Shown here piece by piece: positions 44,401-53,801 of a DNA stretch of 64,000 nt. Numbering within the stretch: position 1 is the first letter of the stretch; every line of letters begins with the position of its first letter. Location of the stretch: NCBI GenBank assembly GCA_039602395.1, contig JBCNJP010000017.1:97378713-97442712 (forward strand), given 5' to 3'. The DNA is from Deinandra increscens subsp. villosa (taxonomy: Eukaryota; Streptophyta; Magnoliopsida; Asterales; Asteraceae). The position numbers and the translations under genes were made by a program. The notes under the pieces were generated by a model that ran no database searches, had not been told where the DNA came from, and saw only the letters and a program-made list of their open reading frames with translations.

Positions 44401-45842
44401 TAGTTGATTTGCCTCCTGGTAGAAAAACCGTAGGATGTAAATGGATATATAAAATAAAATACAAGTCATCTGGTGAGATTGACAGGTATAAAGCAAGGCT
44501 GGTAGCCAAAGGCTATAGTCAAAGAGAAGGGATTGATTTTGACGAGACCTTCTCTCCTATTGTAAAAATGATTACAATTAGAACTGTTATTAGTTTGGCT
44601 GTTAACTTTGATTGGCCTCTAGTTCAGTTAGACATAAACATTGCCTTTTTATATGTTGACTTAAATGAGGATGTTTATATGTCTTTACCTGAAGGATATT
44701 ATTCCAAGTCTGAATCTAGGGTTTGCAAGCTGAAAAAATCATTGTATGGTCTTAAGCAGGCTCCTAGGATGTGGAATGAAAAATTGGTGGGTGTTTTGTT
44801 AGAACTTGGGTTTGTGCAGAGTAAATGTGATTACTCTATGTTTGTTAAAAATTCTGATTCTGTGTTTGTTGTGTTACTTGTCTATGTGGATGATATTATT
44901 ATAACTGGCAACAATGTATCTGAATTTCAGAATATTAAAACATTGCTAAACACCAAGTTTTTAATAAAAGATCTTGGAGAACTTAAATATTTTTTGGGAA
45001 TTGAAGTAGTCAAAACTGATAATGGGGTGTGTTTATCTTAAAGAAAATATTGTATAGAGTTGTTGGCTGAATTTGGTATGACAGGTTGCAAACCAGTTAA
45101 TGTTCCTATAGAGCAAAATTATGTTTTGTCTATGTTATGTAAAGATAAATCTAATTCTGTTTCTAGCGTTACTGGTTATCAAAAATTAATTGGAAAATTG
45201 ATTTATCTGTCTCATACCCGGCCTGATATCTCTTATCCAGTTCGTTTTCTGAGTCAGTACATGCATTCCCCCGCTCAGGCTCATCTCAGTATACCTTTAA
45301 GGTTATTAAGATATTTGAAAAAATCTCCTAGTCAGGGGTTGTTTTTTGGTAAATCAGATTCTTTAAACCTTAAAGCATATGCTGATTCTGATTGGGGTAA
45401 GTGCCTCACCACCAGAAAATCGGTTACTAGCTACTGTATTTTCTTAGGTTCTTCTCTTATAACTTGGAAAAGCAAGAAGCAGTCTACAGTTTCTAGGTCC
45501 TCTGCTGAAGCAGAGTACCGTTCTATGTGTACTGCAACATGTGATGTTATGTGGCTATTAAATTTATTACAGGAATTGAACTTAAAAGTTCAGTTACCTG
45601 TTGAGCTGTTCTGTGACAATAATGCAACTATTTCCATTGCTTTAAATCCTGTTTTTCATGACCAAACAAAACATTTCGAACTTGATTTGTTTTTCTTAAG
45701 GGATCAAATAGCAAAGGGTTGCATTAAAGTTGTTGGAACGAATACTAAAGATCAACTTGCTGACTTATTTACAAAAGGTTTGTTAGTCAGTCAGCATGCT
45801 TTAGTTTGCGAAAAACTTAAACTTGTGAATGTTTTCTCCTAA
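41436..45842 (+). pseudogene. Copia element 3 gag-pol, several frameshifts and one stop
   Basis: Gag 41436-42341 (WSNAMTLALKVKNK...CTHCNKSGHSVDKC knuckle near 42237), protease (VVDSGANHHM, near 42513), integrase (WHARLGH...CEVCHRAKQH; SDNGTEF; TPQQNGIAERKHR), a variable hinge (43740-44290), RT 44355-45041 (YVDD near 44883), RNase H 45060-45842 (DSDWGKC; TKHFELD). Frame changes occur at about 42320, 43295 (A run), 43628 (A run) and 44290. A CAA-to-TAA type stop at 45039-45041 splits RT from RNase H, which remain in the same frame. The RT also has LDINIAFLYVDL in place of the usual LDVKTAFLHGDL, losing the Lys and Gly/Asp of that motif. Confidence 0.88.
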
Positions 45843-45863
45843 TCGAATTGAGGGGGGGGGGGG

Positions 45864-46445
45864 TGTTAAAAGGTCATAAGTTCACATTGTCAATTTAATT
45901 AGTTCATTCTTGTGTTACTTTTTTTTGTTATCTACTAGTATTTTGTTGTTGAAATGTGTTTACATGGGCTGGTGAGATTTGGGCTTAGCTGCTGGGCCTT
46001 GGAGCTGATGCTGGGCTTGGAGTTTCGAAGATGGGCTTGGAGTGCTTATAGCTGGCTTCAGTTAGGCGGTTAGGGCTTCAGTCAGGCGGTTCACCCAATC
46101 AGTTAGGCGTGTTTCTCTGTATATAAATGTGGTCTTAATTTCAAATTAGGGTTAAGAGGGTTTCACGGTTTATACAGCCGCTAACTGCGTTTTCTCTCTC
46201 GATCTCACTACACATCTGAGATCGTTTCTAGGGTTAATATTCGAAGTTCATCTGTTCTTGATGAACTGAATAGTTGCTCGTTAGATTCTAGTTCTTTGTT
46301 GTATCATTTTGTTCACAGATCTCGTTGTTTGGAGTCTGTGAATGTTTGTATTGTTTCTGTTGAGATCTTACAGTGTAACTTTGATAGTTTCTGGATTCTT
46401 GACTTGAATAAGAACCTCTTCGTGTTCTCCTTTACAAATCTGATA
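45864..46445 (+). mobile_element. 3' LTR of Copia element 3
   Basis: Follows a run of eleven or more G (about 45852-45863), the polypurine tract. Differs from the 5' LTR by scattered substitutions and a small deletion near 46200, so the insertion is older than that of Copia element 1. Confidence 0.87.
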
Positions 46446-46836
46446 TAAACTCCGTTGCAAAAGATTTGAAACCGTCACTTGATTTTGCATTTGGACCATC
46501 CTGGAAAAAGTTCATTTCAGAGTCCTTTGAAGGGCATGATTTGCTCTGAACTGTTTTCTGAGAGGAGCGGGAATGATTAGTTTCATTATTAGGACTATTT
46601 CTGTGTATAGAAAACCTCCTTTCAGGGACAATTGTCTCTTCATCAAATGTGACTTTGCTAATCTCTTCAGCAACAACAGTTGATTCCTTACCATGCTGAG
46701 TTGCCCAGAAAGCACCTATGGGCCCACTCACTTCCCGCAGGTGGAGGTGCAGTCCGAGGTGAATGAGCAGCTGTTGGAGGAGGTGGTGGACTTCTACGAG
46801 GCACCGGACTAAATTTATTTGCAGACTTTGCAAGAC

Positions 46837-47531
46837 CTGTTAAGCCACCAGGTCCATCATTAGCATCAAGAATACCAAATCAATGGCAGAGTTTGATGAT
46901 ATTAGAGAAATCTAACTCTTGAGAACAGGTGGTAACTTGGGCCAATCTATTAATGAATAGGTAGATTTGATTCGTATGTTTGGCAATTGGGTCACATCAA
47001 GAAATTAAATACAGGGAGAATATAATGAAAGTCATATTGTTAATGCATCCAGCCCCCAAAATCCTTTTAGTCAATGAAGAATATAATTGAAATCATATTG
47101 ATTTGTTGTTAAGTTCATGCATTAGGAATTTTTAGAAAAAAATAATAAAAATATATTTAAAAAAATTTGTTGGGTGTGTTGTAACGAGATCAGTCTCTTG
47201 GCTCATAAAAATTATAAAATTCTTATTATGTGATACTACTAATACCTCCTTGGTATTTAGAGAACACTCGTCATATGACGACATGATTAGTATATGAAGA
47301 AAGAGATGCAACAGTTGGCAGATATTTACATTAGGCTAGAAGCTAGATATAGACGTATGATGGGATCAAACAAAACTTAATGTGACAATTCTTTTTGAAT
47401 TGAGATTTAGACTACTCTAGTATACCAGATCTCTGATATGAACAAATTAATTTTTCATTGCAACAAGGGCACACTTTATTATGGTTAAACGAGATCAAGG
47501 ATAACATATGGATAAAAGTTTGGTGTGTTAC
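46837..47531 (-). other. intron of the AAK1-like pseudogene
   Basis: Between the exons ending at 47532 and starting at 46836, with donor GTAACA and acceptor TTAACAG. AT-rich, no other feature seen. Confidence 0.6.
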
Positions 47532-48241
47532 CTTCAGTCATGTTAGTTTGGAGCATTTCAGGTGGCCTATCTGGTAACGACTTCTGTAATGCATCAGGTA
47601 ACAGACCATTAACTTGAAACCACACCTGCATCAATCAAAGTAGCATGAGTGGACATGGACATACACATGCTTGATACGTTCCATGAACATGTTTAATCTA
47701 TAACTAACCTAAATTCATGGAGATGAATGTCCAATCAAGCAAAGCGCTTGCCTGCGTGATGTCTGGTCTAGAGTTTGGTGAAGATTGCAGCATGTCCCTA
47801 ATCAAATCTGTCACCGATGAGCTATACTTTGGCAATTCTGGAATTCGATAATTTCCATTTAAAACTTGTAGCTTTGATTCACCATCAAATGCAGACTTGA
47901 AATAACAGATGCGGAATAGAAGACACCCTAGGGCCTCGCATGAAATAAAAGTTTAGCATCAGTATATTTGGGGGTCAAGCCAACTTGTTCCAACCCAAAC
48001 CCATTTTTAACATTTTACCCTACCTGCCCGTTTTGCCACCTCTAGCTAGATCTACCACAAAGACACATAAAGACATGAAGTTCACTAAACTCACCCAAAT
48101 ATCAACTTTCTCACTAATAACTTCTCTAAGGAGTAAGTCCCACATCTGGATCAAGAACAAAAGTTAGGATATATAGTTTTCTCATTTTTTCTATTTCCAT
48201 AATCTAATAAAATTAATTATCATTATTTTTTTAAATATCAG

Positions 48242-48270
48242 TTGTGCGATGTACGGGTATCAAAAACTAG
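48242..48270 (+). mobile_element. decayed Helitron 3' terminus
   Basis: TTGTGC-GAT-GTACGGG followed by TATCAAAAACTAG and then T. A CCGTGC/GTACGG-type stem with C-to-T changes, then CTAG before T, is the usual Helitron 3' end. It lies at the exact right edge of the AAK1-like fragment's flank and at the start of the duplicated segment. The 5' end could not be found. Confidence 0.6.
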
Positions 48271-49018
48271 TATATATTAAATACAAGTTTTAAAGTATAC
48301 ATGTCCTCTTTTAAAATATACCACATAGGAAAAAACCGAGGTGCCAAGTTCTTTTAGATTTTTCGACTAAAGTATTAATTTAAATTCTCAAAATTTATGA
48401 TGTCACAGGAGATAGAAAATATCTTCTTCAAAAATGGTAGGCATGTACTGAATGTATATTTGAAGCATATCTATAAATGATCACAACTCCTTCACAACTA
48501 ATCGAATAGCAAAACTAATTATACTGATACGCTTGAAATTGAAAGACGATTCCAACTAGATGCATTTTGATATGCTTTCGTGATAATTTGAAGATCTGAA
48601 TTCAAGCACGGTGTGAGGATGAATAACCGATGAACTATGATTATGAATTCAATCTATACTTTAGCATTTCATAAAATAAAATGATTGTTGTAGACTCGAA
48701 ATTGAAAACCGAATGGAATGAACCAGATTTGAAACATTTTTGATAAAGATTTGACAATTATATAATGAACACAAACATGAAGAATGAGCAAAAATTGATT
48801 TTCGATCTACGCATGAATGAAATTTGAATATATCAATTGTAATAATCTTGCAAGTCTAAACCGAGTAGAATAGAAGCGCAATTTCGGATGAAACTAATGA
48901 TCTATATGAAATCTGTCATATATGAAGCTTCGAGGACGAAGAACGTCCTGTGATTTTTTGAATTCAACCAAAAACAAAATTGAAATTTATAAAAAGTTAT
49001 AAATTGATATTTAAAAGT

Positions 49019-49333
49019 AATGTTGCAGAAATCGCGATTAATCGGTGATTAATCAGCGATTATTCGCTTGGCGGTCCCCCACCGTCTATGATTAATGGTT
49101 TAGCGGTCAGTTGGTCAACGACGGTCAACATCGGTCCTTGGCGGTCTTGGCGGCCTTGACGGTTAGCCAATTTTTTTAATTAAAAAATAAAAACTTAAAG
49201 AATTATAGTTTTTGACTTTAATATTATAGTTTTTGACTTAAATGTGTCTGATTTTTTGGATTATTAAACGTATTCGACTTTATTATTTATTATTGTAGAT
49301 TTTAGCTTAAATGTTTATATAAGTACTTGTTTA
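49019..49333. other. insertion unique to the right copy, with GGCGGT-type repeats
   Basis: Starts exactly where homology with the left copy ends. Contains degenerate repeats of GATTAATCGGTGATTAATCAG and of GGTC-TTGGCGGT. No gene; the element type is unknown. Confidence 0.45.
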
Positions 49334-50075
49334 CAGGGGTCAGGGCCTTGATTAGGCCCAGGGGGTCCCCGTGGCCCCCCTCAACCTCGTACGCAAAGTA
49401 AAAAATTATGTGAACGTTTTTTTATAAAAAAAATTTGTGAAGAGGAGTTAATAAATACTTAATTTGTGAAAATCAAAATAAGCAGGCAACTAGCCTAGTG
49501 GGTAAGATCCCTTGTTAGATTTTGAAGAGGTGCAAGTTCAAATCTTGCTCCTCAACATTTTTTTCCCTAGCTTTCTTTATTAATTTTAGTGCTATAAATG
49601 AGGAGAGTAAATGAGGGTACTTCATTTTCCACACTCTTTTTTATTTATTTTCATTATAGACCACATTCTTTTTAAGTACATTAATTCTAGACCCTTTATA
49701 TAATGAAATATTACAATATATAAAACTATAGACTTTTTTTAATAGACAAACATTTTGTCATATTATTTTTTTTCACGCGTTATTTTTTCTTTTCTCTTCA
49801 TTTCTAGCCATTTACTATTATTTTTTACTATTATATCGTTGTCAATGTTACGGTATAGATTTTTTTTAATCAAATTATGTAGAGTTTTCTAATCAGTTAA
49901 TTTTTTTCTTTACTTGCAATGTCGTGTCGCAACGCGCGCCTGCATTAAAAACTATTTAGTAAGTAATAGACCAAATTTCTTTATGTACGTTTATATGAAA
50001 CTGAAACAACTAAAACTAGTGACTCCGTAAAAAAAATTGTGGACCCCCTAAAAAACTTTTCTAGTTCCGCCCCTG
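49334..50075. mobile_element. hAT-like non-autonomous element with CAGGGG termini, right end at the gap
   Basis: Starts CAGGGGTCAGGGCC and ends AGTTCCGCCCCTG (complement CAGGGGCGGAACT), with subterminal CCCAGGGGGTCCCC and GGACCCCCT. CAGGGGCGGA is a common hAT terminus in plants. The right duplication, if any, is hidden in the gap. It contains a tRNA-like stretch at 49491-49544. Confidence 0.65.
49491..49544 (+). promoter_or_regulatory. tRNA-like A and B boxes (SINE-type pol III promoter)
   Basis: TAGCCTAGTGG (49491-49501) fits the pol III A box and GTTCAAATC (49536-49544) the B box, 45 bases apart as in tRNA genes. No acceptor stem pairing is evident, so this is a SINE head or tRNA relic rather than a working tRNA gene. 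Confidence 0.5.
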
Positions 50076-50575
50076 NNNNNNNNNNNNNNNNNNNNNNNNN
50101 NNNNNNNNNNNNNNNNNNNNNNNNNNNNNNNNNNNNNNNNNNNNNNNNNNNNNNNNNNNNNNNNNNNNNNNNNNNNNNNNNNNNNNNNNNNNNNNNNNNN
50201 NNNNNNNNNNNNNNNNNNNNNNNNNNNNNNNNNNNNNNNNNNNNNNNNNNNNNNNNNNNNNNNNNNNNNNNNNNNNNNNNNNNNNNNNNNNNNNNNNNNN
50301 NNNNNNNNNNNNNNNNNNNNNNNNNNNNNNNNNNNNNNNNNNNNNNNNNNNNNNNNNNNNNNNNNNNNNNNNNNNNNNNNNNNNNNNNNNNNNNNNNNNN
50401 NNNNNNNNNNNNNNNNNNNNNNNNNNNNNNNNNNNNNNNNNNNNNNNNNNNNNNNNNNNNNNNNNNNNNNNNNNNNNNNNNNNNNNNNNNNNNNNNNNNN
50501 NNNNNNNNNNNNNNNNNNNNNNNNNNNNNNNNNNNNNNNNNNNNNNNNNNNNNNNNNNNNNNNNNNNNNNNNNNN
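50076..50575. other. assembly gap (500 N)
   Basis: Exactly 500 N, within PSRP2 intron 1 of the right copy. PSRP2 exon 1 and its promoter, if present, lie here. Confidence 0.98.
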
Positions 50576-50732
50576 GAGAATCATATTGAGATGATTTTTT
50601 TGGTTGATGTTAGTGATAGCCATTAGCTAAGATGTTAACAACTTCTGTTTGTCCCTAAATTTCTTTTATAAACCTGTTTTTTTCCCCAACATCAAGATAA
50701 AGTTAACAACTTTGTATAACTCAAATTTGTAG

Positions 50733-52309
50733 GTAATGTATGACAAGTACTCGGGAAGGAGTCGAAGGTTTGGTTTTGTTACAATGAAGACCATTGATGA
50801 TGTGAATGCTGCTATTGAGAAGCTTAATGGCACGGTGAGGCTATATCTTAATATCTGGTTTTTCCCGTTTCATGCAAACCTTAAATATTTGCCCATCATC
50901 TATTGATCTTTATCCACAAGTGTCTTCCTATTTTTGTCATTACTAAAGGGTATTTTAGAGATGAGCAAACCACATAAAAAGGTACATAACTTATGTCCGT
51001 TCGGTTAATTAAAGGTATCCTACTTGTAATTTTTGGTTGAAACAAGGATTTTAATTTGCTTACATTTAGCAATGTGCTAGTTAGCGGGTTACGTCTACTT
51101 GGCACGCAATTCAACTGACAAATCACTGTCGGGTAGATAATATTTTAGGACCTTTTACACGAAAGGGTATTAAACCTTTTCTAATTTCTATTTTAGATAT
51201 CCAACTTTCTCTTTTTGTTTATCAAGGGTAGGGTTGTTCAACGAACCGAGTCAAGCTGAGCCAACGTTAATTCGGGCTCAAGCTCTTCAATTCGATTTTT
51301 GAAGTTGAGCCTGCTAGTGGCTCGGTGCATTGACTTGTTTTTTTTTTTTTTTTTTTTTTTTGTAAATTTTGACGATTTTGCATGTTTTTGTATTTGAGCC
51401 TCAAATAACCAGTTAACAACAATCTCAAATCTCAATTACCAGAGTTTCAAACTACAAATATACATGGAAATTTAGCTAGCAGCTTGAACTCAGCTCACAT
51501 GTTTATATGAGCCAAATTAGCTCATGCTGAATTACGAGCAAGTTACGAGCCACACGTTAGTTAAACAAGCCTAATCAATGGTGTCCTATTAAAAAGTGAA
51601 TTAAGTAGATTACAAGGTAACAAAAGTGTGACAGGTTATGTAGAAACCTAGAAGAAGTAAAAAAAAAAGGCTCATTTTGATCAAAACTACAAGTTGGATA
51701 CATATAATTAACAGAATTAGGTTGGCATCTCAAATGGAATTTGAACATAAGTTGGGTACCCTTTTGTCCAATTTGCCCTTCACATATATAGATGCATCAA
51801 CAGGGGTAACATGGTATTTTTCATGAGCAGGATATCGGAGGGCGTAAGATCAAAGTAAATGTCACAGAGAAGCCGTTGAATGGAGTCACCTCTTCGCCGC
51901 TCCAATCAGAAGAAACCCCATTTGTTGACAGCCCTTACAAACTTTATGTGGGAAATCTTGCGAAAACCGTGACATCAGATTCACTCAGAAGCTTTTTTGC
52001 AGACAAAGGAAACGTTATTGGCGCCAAAGTCTCTCGAGTTCCTGGAACTTCAAAGTCGAGTGGATTCGGGTTTGTTTCATTCTCTTCAGAAGAGGAGGTA
52101 GAAGCTGCCATTTCATCGTTTAACGATGCTGTAAGTTTGCACATCCTGCACATAGTTTCATTTTTGTATAACCACTGAGAACGAAAACTCACGGGTCCCA
52201 CCAGTATCCTACTAATGTAGTTTCAGTTTGGTTGTTTCGGATATAACTTTTGTTGTATATGTTTTTGCAGGTGCTCGAAGGCCAAAAGATTCGCGTAAAT
52301 AAAGCCTAG
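50733..52309 (+). CDS. PSRP2: PSRP2, second copy, exons 2-4 (exon 1 not in sequence)
   Basis: Exons 50733-50834, 51831-52130 and 52271-52309 have the same lengths (102, 300, 39 bp), splice sites and stop (TAG) as the left copy and encode residues 112-257: the end of RRM1 (RRFGFVTM) and all of RRM2 (LYVGNL, SGFGFVSF). One visible protein difference in exon 3 is NVIGAKV against NVVGAKV. All three frames are open. Exon 1, with the transit peptide and start of RRM1, would fall in the assembly gap, so it is unknown whether this copy is complete. It may be the allele of the left copy rather than a paralogue. Confidence 0.85.
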
Positions 52310-52756
52310 TGTATCGTAAAACAATTCCCGCTTTTTTTTCAATTTAAATTTAGGATTTTGGTGGATTTTTCATCTGTGAGCTACCATGTTTAATCTTTTT
52401 GTATGATATGATGTTATGCATGTTGAATGGATGATGTCTGTGACTGTTTGATGGATACTCTAAATAGGTAGAAAATATAATCTAAATGAAATTATATATA
52501 TAAGATTATAATTGAAGTTAAAAATAGTTTTGTAATCTCACTAGATGAAGGTCATTTCTAATAAGAATCTGCATCCTAAATACAAACGAGTGCCATAATA
52601 ATCTGAACAGGATCTTGCCATCAAGCTATTATGGCTACATTGATTAGAACAAAGTAAATCATAATTTAAATAGCCAATAAATTGAATCGAAGTGTAATAA
52701 CTAAATAAATAGGGAACAGATTGTTGTTTATCGAAATTTATGATTCGGTTATATAG

Positions 52757-53434
52757 TTTTTTTTTTGAACAGCAAAGCTTTATAAAACTAGCGAGAAGCT
52801 AGGAAAAGAGAATACAAAGGAAAAGGAAAAAACAATTACAACACATCTAGAGCATTGTTACAAAAACGATCCCAGATTGTTGCACTGTGCTTGCCCCGGT
52901 GTTTGATCCATAGGAAAAGATCTGACTTGATATCATCCATAATTTTTTCCGGATACGTGTTTCGGTTTTGAAACTCCTTCCTATTTCTTGCTATCCACAG
53001 GAACCATATGGTGGCATGACATATCGATAGTATTAGAGGCTTGTGAGTGGAAGAGAAGTGGCTGGAAACAGCGATGTGCTTTAGAAGCTGCATAAGTGAA
53101 CCCGAAGTGAAGAAATTAAAACCACACCATTTGCGAACTAACTCCCAAACTTTGGTTGCCATATTGCATTGAAGGAAGACATGTTCCACCGATTCATCCG
53201 TTAAGTGGCACCAGGAACATGTGGATACAGGGATTGACATGCCACGTTTTTGCAATTCAATTTTGACCGGAACACGATTGAGAGCTGCTTTCCAAACAAG
53301 AAGACTTACTTTGTTTGGAGTCTGCCTCGTCCAAAGATGCTTGTACTCAAAATCAGGGGCCGAATCTTCAATTCTTTTTCTAATGATAGACGTGTGAAAG
53401 CAGGAATCTGGGGAACCAAGCCAAAGCCATCGAT
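52757..53434 (-). mobile_element. 5'-truncated LINE tail with zf-RVT domain
   Basis: The minus strand ends in a poly(A) (T run at 52757-52766) and encodes the ORF2 C-terminus: an upstream piece (TPNKVSLLVWKAALNRVPVK) in frame with 53255-52836, which holds CSWCH...HVFLQC and ends at a stop at 52836. The left copy lacks the insertion. Compared with it, about nine host bases (TTGCGTACA) are missing at the site and no target duplication is seen, so it is a deletion-associated insertion. It belongs to a different subfamily from the two LINEs at left. Confidence 0.85.
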
Positions 53435-53801
53435 CAAATAATTGAATGTTAAGTGATAAATAAATAGGGAACAGATTTTATACACCCACTAAATTATATT
53501 TTAATTGTTAGAATGTTAAGTATGAATTAATATGCCATTTATGTTTATCCATTCAGCTTATGTCATCATATCTCATTAAGTCGTCACATTTATGTTAATT
53601 GTATTTTCGTTTAATTTTTTGGATTAAGATATGCCTTTTCTGTTACATTTAAATTATTGTTATAATTTCTAAATAATTTTTTTTGTTTGTGTACAATATA
53701 AATAATTCCACCAAATCATAAAAAGTGTAGCATAAGAACAACTAACCGACTAACTATAAATTTTATTTTACTTACGTCATAATTTTTTTTTAATTATTTA
53801 G

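Larger units (their letters stand above)
40145..46445 (+). mobile_element. Copia element 3, full length, inserted in the AAK1-like gene
   Basis: LTRs 40145-40730 and 45864-46445 (about 97% alike by eye), a TGGTACCAGAAC primer-binding site right after the first, and a G-run polypurine tract before the second. The kinase coding sequence resumes on both sides. CTGAT occurs at both edges (40137-40141; 46440-46444) and is the likely target duplication, but it is three bases off the expected LTR start, so the exact ends are uncertain. Element length about 6.3 kb. Confidence 0.88.
38314..48145 (-). pseudogene. AAK1-like (NAK family) protein kinase, 5'-truncated and broken
   Basis: Exons seen on the minus strand: 48145-48095 (MWDLLLREVISEKVDIW, kinase subdomain IX), 47934-47752 (ALGCLLF...NSRPDIT, end of the kinase domain; GC donor), 47625-47532, 46836 to about 46446 (proline-rich, then GAFWATQHGKES), about 40143-39850 (coiled coil VERLREQM...ICRSQRQELHELKQ), and 38658-38314 (ending SSSQPAGWAGF, TAG). 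The arrangement matches plant AP2-associated-kinase homologues (At2g32850 type), which phosphorylate clathrin adaptors. The N-lobe, ATP-binding Lys and HRD/DFG exons are absent, since sequence upstream of 48180 is not this gene. Frameshifts occur near 46742 and 39895, and a Copia element splits the coding sequence. Non-functional here. Confidence 0.88.

Noticed and set aside
49491..49560. A functional tRNA gene
   Set aside because: The A and B boxes fit, but the acceptor and anticodon stems do not pair convincingly and it lies in a transposon.
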